Assembly: GCA_041745765.1 (NCBI GenBank)
Contig: JBGTIH010000061.1
Span: 1-10,198 of the forward strand
Direction of reading: 5' to 3'
Length of the DNA: 10,198 nucleotides
Origin: JAHCHG01 sp041745765
GTDB taxonomy: Bacteria > Acidobacteriota > Blastocatellia > Pyrinomonadales > Pyrinomonadaceae
The notes beneath the pieces were generated by a model. The model saw only the letters and a list, made by a program, of their open reading frames with translations. It had not been told where the DNA came from and searched no databases. Shown piece by piece: positions 1 through 5,801 of this stretch. The position numbers and the translations under genes are program-made. The first letter of the stretch is position 1. Each line of letters starts with the position of its first letter.

Positions 1-116
1 AGCTTTTTCAAATGGCTCAATGACAAAACCGATTATCAAAACGCTTCAAGAGTTAGATCCAAAAAAGGATTGCTGGTTCATTGCTATGGCAAACTAGCAT
101 TCGCCAGTTTGCTCCT
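1..116. other. Left edge; possible 3' end of an upstream gene
   Basis: No gene can be assigned here. Two forward frames are open from the edge: one ends at a TAG at 95-97 (about 31 residues, ending ...WFIAMAN), the other at a TGA at 130-132. Either could be the tail of a gene cut by the window, and neither resembles a family I recognise. A small inverted repeat, gcaaact at 89-95 and agtttgc at 106-112, overlaps the first stop codon. It has no T-run, so it is at best a weak terminator. Confidence 0.2.
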
Positions 117-147
117 TTGTTTCTACTCTTGATTCACATTATATAAT
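117..147 (+). promoter_or_regulatory. Candidate promoter of hicA
   Basis: A perfect -10 hexamer TATAAT lies at 142-147, followed by G. The best -35 candidates are TTGTTT at 117-122 (19-bp spacing) or TTTCTA at 120-125 (16 bp). Transcription would start near 154, giving a leader of only about 18 nt. There is no recognisable Shine-Dalgarno sequence before the ATG at 172, so translation would be leader-poor and possibly weak. Confidence 0.45.
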
Positions 148-171
148 GTTTAGCAAAAACTTTATTAATTC

Positions 172-390
172 ATGCCAAAAATTACACCAATAAAACGAAA
201 AGATTTGATTAAGTATATGCGTCAACTTGGATTCGACGGACCGTATTCGGGCGGAAATCACCAATTTATGAAAAAGGATAGTTTGAAAGTTCGCATTCCA
301 AATTCGCACGAAGGGGATATTAGCAAGGGTTTATTATTAAAAATTTTGAATCAGTCAGGAATTGATAGAGAAACCTGGGAAAGTCTATAA
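172..390 (+). CDS. hicA: HicA-type toxin (mRNA interferase)
   Basis: A 72-residue protein of the HicA family, small double-stranded-RNA-binding-fold ribonucleases that cleave mRNA in type II toxin-antitoxin pairs. The visible signature is the GGNH segment with the expected catalytic histidine at residue 30, then the KVRIPNSHEGDISKGLL stretch and a C-terminal helix (SGIDRETWESL). Length is normal for the family and no disruption is seen, so the toxin looks intact. A good -10 box precedes it. The neighbour is a HicB-type gene on the opposite strand, converging with a 6-bp gap between stop codons. In this subfamily the two genes are normally in tandem, hicA first. The toxin and its presumed antitoxin therefore cannot share a transcript here. 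The family call is strong; toxicity and pairing are inferred. Confidence 0.88.
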   Translation: MPKITPIKRKDLIKYMRQLGFDGPYSGGNHQFMKKDSLKVRIPNSHEGDISKGLLLKILNQSGIDRETWESL

Positions 391-395
391 ACTTT
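382..395. repeat. Left copy of 14-bp repeat flanking hicB
   Basis: agtctataaacttt, overlapping the hicA stop codon. It matches 13 of 14 bases with the copy at 750-763. The pair brackets hicB and its upstream region. It could be a chance match in AT-rich DNA. Confidence 0.4.
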
Positions 396-396
396 A

Positions 397-636
397 TCAG
401 ACTTTTTCGACAGATAATTTTAAGCCGTCAACAACAGGCAAAGGCGTATTATCCGAAATATTAAAAAAAATCCATTCTTCCAAAACTTCCGCGAGTTCAT
501 TACGGCAATCTTCGAGCGTTGCGGCGTTTGCCCAAACGCCTTGAAAACCCGGAATCTCGCCGTAAAAAGTCCCGTCATCTTCCAAAATTTCGTATTTTGC
601 TTTGCGAAGCGCGGCTTGTATATATTGACTCAACAT
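397..636 (-). CDS. hicB: HicB-type antitoxin
   Basis: A 79-residue protein of the HicB family, which binds and neutralises HicA. The N-terminal partial RNase-H-like fold is recognisable: an amphipathic start (MLSQYIQAALRKAKYEI), then EDDGTFYGEIPGFQGVWA at about residues 19-36, then a helix LEDCRNELAEVLEEWI at about 41-56 and the PLPVVDGLKL end. It has no obvious helix-turn-helix or ribbon-helix-helix extension, so this short form may lack its own DNA-binding domain. The ATG at 634-636 has only a distant AAGGA-like sequence upstream. The gene points towards hicA, on the opposite strand, and must have its own promoter to the right. That allows independent antitoxin expression and possible transcript interference with hicA. 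The family call is strong; pairing with this hicA is inferred from adjacency. Confidence 0.87.
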   Translation of the reverse strand: MLSQYIQAALRKAKYEILEDDGTFYGEIPGFQGVWANAATLEDCRNELAEVLEEWIFFNISDNTPLPVVDGLKLSVEKV

Positions 637-656
637 ATCGTTAGTTTATCCTTACT

Positions 657-673
657 GTTGCTAAATTAGCAAC
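657..673. promoter_or_regulatory. 17-bp palindrome upstream of hicB (possible operator or leader hairpin)
   Basis: gttgctaa-a-ttagcaac is a perfect 8+1+8 inverted repeat, 20 bp upstream of the hicB start codon. Its position fits an operator over the hicB promoter or a short mRNA leader hairpin. No strong -35/-10 pair was found, and this HicB shows no clear DNA-binding domain, so the role is open. Confidence 0.4.
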
Positions 674-749
674 TAAAAACATTCTCAATCGCTTTCAAAA
701 TACTTTCGATTTTTACATCAATTATTCACGCAACTTTTGGTTTTAAGAG

Positions 750-763
750 AGTTTATAAACTTT
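750..763. repeat. Right copy of 14-bp repeat flanking hicB
   Basis: agtttataaacttt matches the copy at 382-395 at 13 of 14 positions. The first 12 bases (agtttataaact) are a perfect palindrome, so the two copies can be read as direct or, less perfectly, as inverted repeats. Together they frame hicB plus about 110 bp of its upstream DNA. Confidence 0.4.
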
Positions 764-804
764 CTGATGTTATCCGTCATCCGTTTTTCATTTTCCAACG
801 GTAT

Positions 805-1575
805 TTACAACTCAAACTCTGCAACAACCGGTGTATGATCGCTGGGACGTTCCCAACCGCGCGGCGTTTTATCAATCCAGCAGCCGACGCATTTTTCCGC
901 CAGATTTTTCGATGTCCAAATGTGATCAATGCGAAGTCCGTGATTTCGCGGAAACGCGCCTTCGCGATAATTCCACCACGAAAATTCTTGAAGGTCGCCG
1001 TTTATTTGGCGGAAAATATCAACGAATCCCCATTGTTTGACGTGATGAATGGCGGCGCGTTCGGGTTTGGAAAAATGCAGTTTTCCCTGCCACGCTTTGA
1101 CGTTCCAAACGTCTAATTCTTCGGGCGCGACGTTGAAATCTCCGCAGAGTAAAACATTGCCGTCTACGTCGCAGGTTTCATCGAAATATTTCCTTAGACG
1201 CTGAAGCCAATCGAGTTTGAATGTAAATTTATCCGTCCAGAGTTCCGTTCCGTTCGGAATATACGTATTGACGATACGAACGCCGTTGATCGTTCCGGCG
1301 ATCATTCGTTTCGGCGCATCTTCCGCGTCGTTCGGAAAATTTCTGTCAACGTCCGTGATCTCGTGTTTCGACAGAATCGCCACGCCGTTGTAAGATTTCT
1401 GTCCCATAAACGCGGCGTGATAACCCGCCATTTGAATCGCTTCAAGCGGGAAGTTTTCATCAACGCATTTTGTTTCCTGCAAACAAACTACATCGGTTTC
1501 GGTCGTTGCCAGCCAACTTAAAAGCTGTTCGAGCCGTACGTTTATCGAATTTACATTCCAGGTCGCTATTTTCAT
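805..1575 (-). CDS. xth: Exodeoxyribonuclease III (AP endonuclease)
   Basis: A 256-residue ExoIII-family enzyme of the exonuclease-endonuclease-phosphatase superfamily. It cuts DNA at abasic sites and digests duplex 3' ends in base excision repair. The family's active-site set is all present: N7 in WNVNS, E34 in LQETK, Y105 in NTYIPNG, D146 and N148 in GDFN, D217 in RIDHI, and D246-H247 in SDHTPV. Length is close to the usual 250-270. The ATG at 1573-1575 begins the conserved MKIATWN start directly, 5 bp after the methyltransferase stop and without a visible Shine-Dalgarno. Translation probably depends on coupling to the gene upstream. It is the last gene of the four-gene - strand run. No strong terminator is visible in 770-804. 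Confidence 0.96.
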   Translation of the reverse strand: MKIATWNVNSINVRLEQLLSWLATTETDVVCLQETKCVDENFPLEAIQMAGYHAAFMGQKSYNGVAILSKHEITDVDRNFPNDAEDAPKRMIAGTINGVRIVNTYIPNGTELWTDKFTFKLDWLQRLRKYFDETCDVDGNVLLCGDFNVAPEELDVWNVKAWQGKLHFSKPERAAIHHVKQWGFVDIFRQINGDLQEFSWWNYREGAFPRNHGLRIDHIWTSKNLAEKCVGCWIDKTPRGWERPSDHTPVVAEFEL

Positions 1576-1580
1576 TTAAT

Positions 1581-2534
1581 TTATTTACTTTTACTTGAAT
1601 AATTCCTTTCATAAAAAACGCCGTCGGCAAAACCTTGAATCGTTTTATCTTTTTCCGCCAGAGCAAGCCGTTTTTCGGTTAAAAGACAATAATTTTCGTC
1701 GAGTTCAATTCCGCAAAACGCGCGGTTTAACTTTTTGGCAACAACGGCGGTCGTTCCCGATCCGGAAAAAGGATCGAGAATCAGATCGTTTTCATCAGTC
1801 GAAGCGAGGATAATTTTTGCCAGAAGTTTTTCCGGTTTTTGCGTCGGATGCGGCGTATTTTCCGGCATTGACCAGAACGGAACGGTCAAATCGTTCCATA
1901 AATTAGAAGGCGAAGTCAGACGGAAATTTCCCGAGTCGCTTTTTTTCCAATCTTTCGGTTTGCCGTTTTCGGTATATGGCGCGATAACTTTTCGTTTTAT
2001 TTTTACGCCTTCTATATTAAATGTATATTTATCAGAAACGGTGAAAAACCAGATGTCTTCCGAAGAATTTTTCCAATTTCTGCGCGCGCCGCGCCCTTTT
2101 TCTCTCTCCCAAGTGATGCGGTTTTGCAAAGTAAAATATTTCATCCCGATTCTTTGAATTGCCGAAGCCGAACGCCAATCGCCGCAGATATAAACCGAAG
2201 CTGTTTCTTTTAATAAACGGGCGCAGTCTTGCAGCCAAGAATCGAGCCAGATTTCATAGGCTTCGAGCGAAGTTTGCTTAAATGAATTTGTCCCAAAATC
2301 TTTGGTCAGATTATACGGCGGATCGGCAAAAAGAAGATCGAAACTTTTTGCGGGAAGTTTTTTTAATACTACAAATGAATCACCGCAAATTATTTTGTTA
2401 AGATAATTTTTCGTGTTTATTTGATTCTCTGCATAAATCAAATTTTTACGATAAACTTCGATTTCATTTTCCGATAAATCAAGTGTCCGGTTGCGCGGTG
2501 CGCGTTTTTTCTTTGATGATTTTTCGGCAATCAT
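1581..2534 (-). CDS. Beta-class site-specific DNA methyltransferase (probably N6-adenine)
   Basis: A 317-residue S-adenosylmethionine-dependent DNA methyltransferase. The catalytic motif DPPYNL (motif IV, residues 71-76) precedes the AdoMet-binding motif DPFSGSGTT (motif I, residues 254-262), which is the order of the beta class. HPTQKP at 229-234 just before motif I is also typical. DPPY favours N6-adenine, but N4-cytosine cannot be excluded. The target site cannot be read; residues about 77-225 should hold the recognition region. The first 20 residues are basic (EKSSKKKRAPRNR). No cognate restriction enzyme is visible in the window: the neighbours are an M20 peptidase upstream (17-bp gap) and xth downstream (5-bp gap). 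It is therefore either an orphan methylase or the remnant of a restriction-modification system. No frameshift is seen. Confidence 0.93.
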   Translation of the reverse strand: MIAEKSSKKKRAPRNRTLDLSENEIEVYRKNLIYAENQINTKNYLNKIICGDSFVVLKKLPAKSFDLLFADPPYNLTKDFGTNSFKQTSLEAYEIWLDSWLQDCARLLKETASVYICGDWRSASAIQRIGMKYFTLQNRITWEREKGRGARRNWKNSSEDIWFFTVSDKYTFNIEGVKIKRKVIAPYTENGKPKDWKKSDSGNFRLTSPSNLWNDLTVPFWSMPENTPHPTQKPEKLLAKIILASTDENDLILDPFSGSGTTAVVAKKLNRAFCGIELDENYCLLTEKRLALAEKDKTIQGFADGVFYERNYSSKSK

Positions 2535-2551
2535 AAATTATTCGGTTTTCG

Positions 2552-3691
2552 TTAATCTTTAAGCAAAAGCAAAGTCAGAAGCGTTGCGCGTTGCGGAATA
2601 TCTTCAATAAAAATAAACTCTTCGAGCGTGTGTGCGCCGTTTCCGGCAAGCCCTAAACCGTCTAAAACCGGAACGCCCAATGCACCGACAAAATTTCCGT
2701 CCGACGCGCCGCCGACCTGCGTTTCTTCCAAATTATAATCAAAACTCAATGCGAGAGTTCGCGCTTTTTCAAAGAGTTTAACGACCTCTTCCGTGCGCTC
2801 CATCGGCGGACGATTCACTTTGCCGACGATTTCCAGCGAAACTTTTTCGTCAAATGATGTTAAGTTTTTCAGCGCATTTTCAACTCTTTCGGCTTCCGTT
2901 TGGCGCGTAAAACGCACGTCTATTTCGCAACTTGCGTGTTCGGGAATAACATTTGAAGTCGTGCCGCCTTCAATCGTGCAGACATTGGCGGTCGTGCCGT
3001 TTTCGGGATCGTTAAGCGCGTGAATGTGCGGAATCTGGCGAGCGATTTCCAGAACGGCGGACGCGCCTTTTTCCGGTTCAAGTCCGGCGTGTGCCGGAAT
3101 TCCGCGCGTTTTCAGGCGAAACATTCCCGTTCCTTTTCTTCCCGTTTTTACTTTTCCGTTTGCCGAAGGTTCGCAAACCAGACAAAATTCGGAAACCCGC
3201 GCTTCGCGCTCGACCAATTCTCTTCCCGTCGGACTTCCGATCTCTTCGTCGCAGCTGAGTAAAATTGCCACAGGTCTTTTCGGTGTTAAATTAAATTCAC
3301 TAAACGCGCGCAAAACTTCCAGAATTAAAACGATATTCGCCTTCATATCGAAACTGCCGCAGCCGTAGAGTTTTCCGTCTTTGATGCGCGTCGGATTTTT
3401 CAATTTGCTGCCGTGCGGATGAACCGTGTCGGTATGACCGAGAAACAAAACGGGTTTTTCGTGTGAATCGAAACCGCGAATTATCAGATGTTCGCCGTAA
3501 TCTTCGACAAAAATGCGCTCGACATTAAAATTATCGGAGATGTTTTTTGCTTCGGATTCGATCCAATCAGCAACATTCCGGCTTCCCTGAACATCTCTCG
3601 AAGGCGATTCGATCTCAGTGATTTCGCTGATTAAATCGCTGATTTTATTCGTTCTTTTTTGAAAATAATCTAAAAAGTCTTTTGGATTCAT
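2552..3691 (-). CDS. M20 family metallopeptidase (carboxypeptidase G2-like)
   Basis: A 379-residue cytoplasmic-type M20 peptidase with no signal peptide. Members of this two-zinc family hydrolyse C-terminal residues or acylated amino acids; CPG2-like forms remove glutamate. The metal and catalytic set is complete: H86 and D88 in GHTDT, D115 in SFDMK, E149 (general base) and E150 in CDEE, E174 in CEP, and H354 in NGAH. The lid/dimerisation domain lies at about residues 185-295 and contains the conserved HAG at 201-203. Its ATG (3689-3691) abuts the TAA of the nuclease gene upstream with zero spacing, which suggests translational coupling. The next gene starts 17 bp downstream. The natural substrate cannot be read from the sequence. 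ArgE, DapE or CPG2 activities are alternatives, and the overall pattern favours CPG2-like. Confidence 0.92.
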   Translation of the reverse strand: MNPKDFLDYFQKRTNKISDLISEITEIESPSRDVQGSRNVADWIESEAKNISDNFNVERIFVEDYGEHLIIRGFDSHEKPVLFLGHTDTVHPHGSKLKNPTRIKDGKLYGCGSFDMKANIVLILEVLRAFSEFNLTPKRPVAILLSCDEEIGSPTGRELVEREARVSEFCLVCEPSANGKVKTGRKGTGMFRLKTRGIPAHAGLEPEKGASAVLEIARQIPHIHALNDPENGTTANVCTIEGGTTSNVIPEHASCEIDVRFTRQTEAERVENALKNLTSFDEKVSLEIVGKVNRPPMERTEEVVKLFEKARTLALSFDYNLEETQVGGASDGNFVGALGVPVLDGLGLAGNGAHTLEEFIFIEDIPQRATLLTLLLLKD

Positions 3692-4921
3692 TTAATTGTA
3701 TTTTGTGTCTTTGATTTTATTTTCTTCGGCAAATTGTTTAGCTTCGGCTTCAGTTTCAAAAACTCTGACGACATCATATTCAAAATGAGCCGGCTTGCCG
3801 TCAACAAAAATCGTCGTCATCGGACGCGCTATCATTCCTTTATTTTCAGGGCAAAGATCAAGCAGGGCGATTCGTAATTTCTGATCCGGCGTTCGTGTTT
3901 TTGAAACCGGATACATAACCCGGCGAATGATTTTACATTCTACATTTGAGGCTTCCATATTATTCATCGGCTTGCTTCCAAAAATTGCATTCAGCGTTTC
4001 GCCCAAACGATAACCTGCCAGAGCGATTTGTTCCTGACCGATTCGAAAAGTGTTCTTTCGATATTCTTCGGACGGAACCTCGTTGCGTTTTAAATCGGCG
4101 GCATAAACATCGATCGACAAATAGTCAAAACCTTCTTTATTCCATTGTTGATAATTGCTCAAAGCCAAACGGGTTTTCATTTTTGAATGCGGATGACTTT
4201 CCATAATTTTTCCGGCGATCTCCGCGATATAATCCGAATCACACGCATCATCGCGGCGCGGCATATCACGCGAAAAAATCGAATCCCAATAAGAATGAAG
4301 ATTGGTGCGGCGCGGCGCATCCTTCGGGCTGATAATGAACATATTTCCGCCCTGATCGCCTTTCGGCTCAATTTCAGTGACGCGTGAAGCGTTGTGCAGA
4401 GGATTATGTATATCGCCGCCGATGTGCAAAAACCACGCTAAAGCTATCGCTTTTTCGGCATCCGGCGCGGAATTATCGCGCAGAGTTTTTTCGATTTCGT
4501 AAAGTTTCGGAATCGCCTTGCCGCTTTCTTCGGGAAAATCCTTCAAAATCTCGGCTTTTCCGTTAATTTGTTTCCAAAAAATGTCGGCGTAATGCCAATC
4601 GCCTTGATGATAATTATCGTAGCGAACTTTGAATTTACGGTCGCGCACAATATCCGCCCAAGTTGCCGCGATCATAAAAAGTTCGAGTCTTTTCACTTCA
4701 TCTGAACGCGACTCGAAAGCGTTGTAATAAACGCTCAGATGCGAATCTTCGGGAGCTTTCAGCAAAATATCAAAAACTTTCGCGCGCACCTCCGGCGACA
4801 TTTTCTGCCACGCGATATACGCCGAAATTTTATGTCCGGCATCGTCCCAAGCCGAAACCGAAACCGAAACCGATGCAACAATAGTGCAAAGCAATAATAA
4901 TTTAACAAACCTTTTTCTCAT
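3692..4921 (-). CDS. Secreted S1/P1-type zinc nuclease with C-terminal extension
   Basis: A 409-residue S1/P1 nuclease, the trinuclear-zinc family that degrades single-stranded DNA and RNA. A signal peptide is clear: basic MRKR, a hydrophobic core to about residue 16, then SVSVSVSA with predicted cleavage after A24. The mature protein would start with W25 of WDDAGH, matching the family's N-terminal Trp zinc ligand. Other ligand motifs are WHYAD (about 109-113), HIGGDIHNPLH (about 166-176), GDQGGN (about 188-193) and NLHSYWD (about 207-213). The usual fold would end near residue 315. The remaining ~90 residues form an extra domain of unknown role, ending in ...ETEAEAKQFAEENKIKD. GGAG-like Shine-Dalgarno bases (GGAG, plus-strand 4928-4931) precede the ATG. 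It is the first gene of the four-gene run and is probably exported for nucleic-acid scavenging or defence. Confidence 0.94.
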   Translation of the reverse strand: MRKRFVKLLLLCTIVASVSVSVSAWDDAGHKISAYIAWQKMSPEVRAKVFDILLKAPEDSHLSVYYNAFESRSDEVKRLELFMIAATWADIVRDRKFKVRYDNYHQGDWHYADIFWKQINGKAEILKDFPEESGKAIPKLYEIEKTLRDNSAPDAEKAIALAWFLHIGGDIHNPLHNASRVTEIEPKGDQGGNMFIISPKDAPRRTNLHSYWDSIFSRDMPRRDDACDSDYIAEIAGKIMESHPHSKMKTRLALSNYQQWNKEGFDYLSIDVYAADLKRNEVPSEEYRKNTFRIGQEQIALAGYRLGETLNAIFGSKPMNNMEASNVECKIIRRVMYPVSKTRTPDQKLRIALLDLCPENKGMIARPMTTIFVDGKPAHFEYDVVRVFETEAEAKQFAEENKIKDTKYN

Positions 4922-5103
4922 ATTTTTCTCCGAATATTGATTATGGAAGATTTTAGCCGAGATGAGGAATTAACAAAAGTAAAGGAATGAAAAGTTTTAT
5001 AGAAAAATATGTCAATTTTTCCTTAATTAAACCTCGAAAGACAAACTTTTTCATCGAAGCAACATCAAATAAACAGCAAATCTTTCCCTGTGATGCGTCT
5101 TAA
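4922..5103. promoter_or_regulatory. Divergent intergenic region between nuclease operon and small Cys/His gene
   Basis: This AT-rich region must drive transcription both ways. On the - strand, TAAAAT is a reasonable -10 for the nuclease operon, with TTTGTT 16 bp upstream as a weak -35. A consensus TTGACA further out lacks a matching -10. On the + strand I see no convincing -35/-10 pair. A palindromic ttaattaa lies near 5022-5029. No coding sequence is visible. Confidence 0.35.
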
Positions 5104-5142
5104 AAGTTGTAAGGCATCGCATTGCAACTTAATGTGAGGAGG
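5104..5142 (+). promoter_or_regulatory. Leader hairpin and strong ribosome binding site
   Basis: aagttgtaa (5104-5112) pairs with ttgcaactt (5122-5130) to give a 9-bp stem with one G-U pair and a 9-nt loop. Six bases further on lies gaggagg (5136-5142), a near-perfect Shine-Dalgarno 9 nt before the ATG at 5152. This site fixes the start of the small gene and predicts high translation. The hairpin leaves the site exposed and might stabilise the mRNA 5' end or bind a regulator. Confidence 0.5.
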
Positions 5143-5151
5143 AAACGAAAA

Positions 5152-5412
5152 ATGCAAGCAGTAGTTCTTGATCAAAATTATATCGCCGAACAGGTTATTA
5201 ACCGCACGAATGGTGCTTTCGGCAAAAAAATCGGCGTATTTACATCGCTTTTCGGTTGTTGGCATAAACAGTTGACGCGACCGTTTACCAACAGAAACGC
5301 TTCCTATCGCGCCTGCTTAAATTGCGGTGCGCGTAAGCAATTCGATGCGGAAAATCTTAAAACTTACGGACCTTTCTATTATCCCCCAGCAATTTCGTTT
5401 AATGAAAATTAA
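5152..5412 (+). CDS. Small Cys/His protein, putative zinc-ribbon, unknown function
   Basis: An 86-residue protein of no known function. I chose the ATG at 5152 over the in-frame ATG at 5122. The strong gaggagg site sits at the correct distance, and the residues before it (QLNVRRKRK) would overlap that site. A cluster of potential zinc ligands is visible: C36-W-H38 and C55-L-N-C58-G, 16 residues apart, which may form a single small zinc site. The middle, GCWHKQLTRPFTNRNASYRA, followed by GARKQFD and YGPFYYPP, looks like a conserved family of short proteins I associate with Acidobacteria; that association is from memory. No signal peptide or membrane segment is seen. It is a single-gene unit with its own terminator at 5462-5498. 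The strong ribosome binding site implies abundant product. Confidence 0.8.
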   Translation: MQAVVLDQNYIAEQVINRTNGAFGKKIGVFTSLFGCWHKQLTRPFTNRNASYRACLNCGARKQFDAENLKTYGPFYYPPAISFNEN

Positions 5413-5461
5413 ACGGAAAAATTAACCTGCCAACTATCCCTTCCAGAAGGTGATCCTACCG

Positions 5462-5498
5462 GCGCGACTTGATACTTTTCAGGTCGCGCTTTTTTTTT
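5462..5498 (+). terminator. Strong intrinsic terminator of the small Cys/His gene
   Basis: gcgcgacttga (5462-5472) pairs with tcaggtcgcgc (5479-5489), an 11-bp GC-rich stem with one G-U pair and a 6-nt loop. A run of nine T follows at 5490-5498. It lies 50 bp after the stop at 5412. Confidence 0.9.
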
Positions 5499-5507
5499 GC
5501 GAATAAC

Positions 5508-5547
5508 TTGGATTCAAAAAAAATTATAAAAAAAATTTTGAATCCAA
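5508..5547. repeat. AT-rich 12-bp inverted repeat
   Basis: ttggattcaaaa (5508-5519) is the exact inverse complement of ttttgaatccaa (5536-5547), separated by a 16-nt A/T spacer. It is not a conventional terminator on the + strand because no T-run follows. It could be a protein-binding site or a remnant of a small inverted repeat. Confidence 0.6.
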
Positions 5548-5641
5548 AGATAAATTCCAACCGAATATATAAAATGTAAAGCTCAAAGATTCACAAAATG
5601 TTTATTTATTGTGGCTTTTTGGTCTCCTTTTCATACTTAAA

Positions 5642-5676
5642 GCCGGATGTTGTGACAAGACATCCGGCATTTTTTT
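5642..5676 (+). terminator. Second strong intrinsic terminator, no gene in front
   Basis: gccggatgt (5642-5650) pairs exactly with acatccggc (5660-5668), with a 9-nt loop, then seven T (5670-5676). The preceding gene is already terminated at 5498, so this may be a back-up or may end a separate short transcript from the 5500-5640 region. A TATAAA box at 5568-5573 is the only promoter-like element seen. There is no good -35. Confidence 0.8.
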
Positions 5677-5726
5677 GTCAATCTGCTCCAAGACTGAAAA
5701 TTTCCGCTTTTATCAAATGCTAACTG

Positions 5727-5792
5727 TTTCTTACTTATGGCTTGCTCTTATAACGTGGTAAAATCTCTCTTTATATTTTACCTGAAGAGATT
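5727..5792 (+). promoter_or_regulatory. Candidate alaS promoter and leader
   Basis: TTTCTT (5727-5732) and TATAAC (5749-5754), 16 bp apart, make a plausible sigma-70-type promoter. In the leader, aatctct (5762-5768) can pair with agagatt (5786-5792). This would cover the GAAGAG bases at 5784-5789 that serve as a weak Shine-Dalgarno, so initiation could be structure-dependent. There is no T-box-like architecture. Confidence 0.35.
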
Positions 5793-5801
5793 ATCGAATT
5801 T

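Noticed and set aside
4852..4873. Short ccgaaa repeat (about 3.7 units) in the signal peptide region as a phase-variation tract.
   Set aside because: The unit is 6 bp, so slippage keeps frame, and it only changes the length of the SVSVSVS stretch.
4880..4890. A lipoprotein signal at C12 of the S1/P1 nuclease (LLLLC).
   Set aside because: The residue before the cysteine is leucine rather than a small residue, and cleavage before W25 fits the family's required N-terminal Trp ligand.
5677..5801. A T-box or amino-acid-responsive riboswitch upstream of alaS.
   Set aside because: The leader is only about 50 nt from the candidate promoter, with one short hairpin and no terminator/antiterminator pair or T-box-like sequence.
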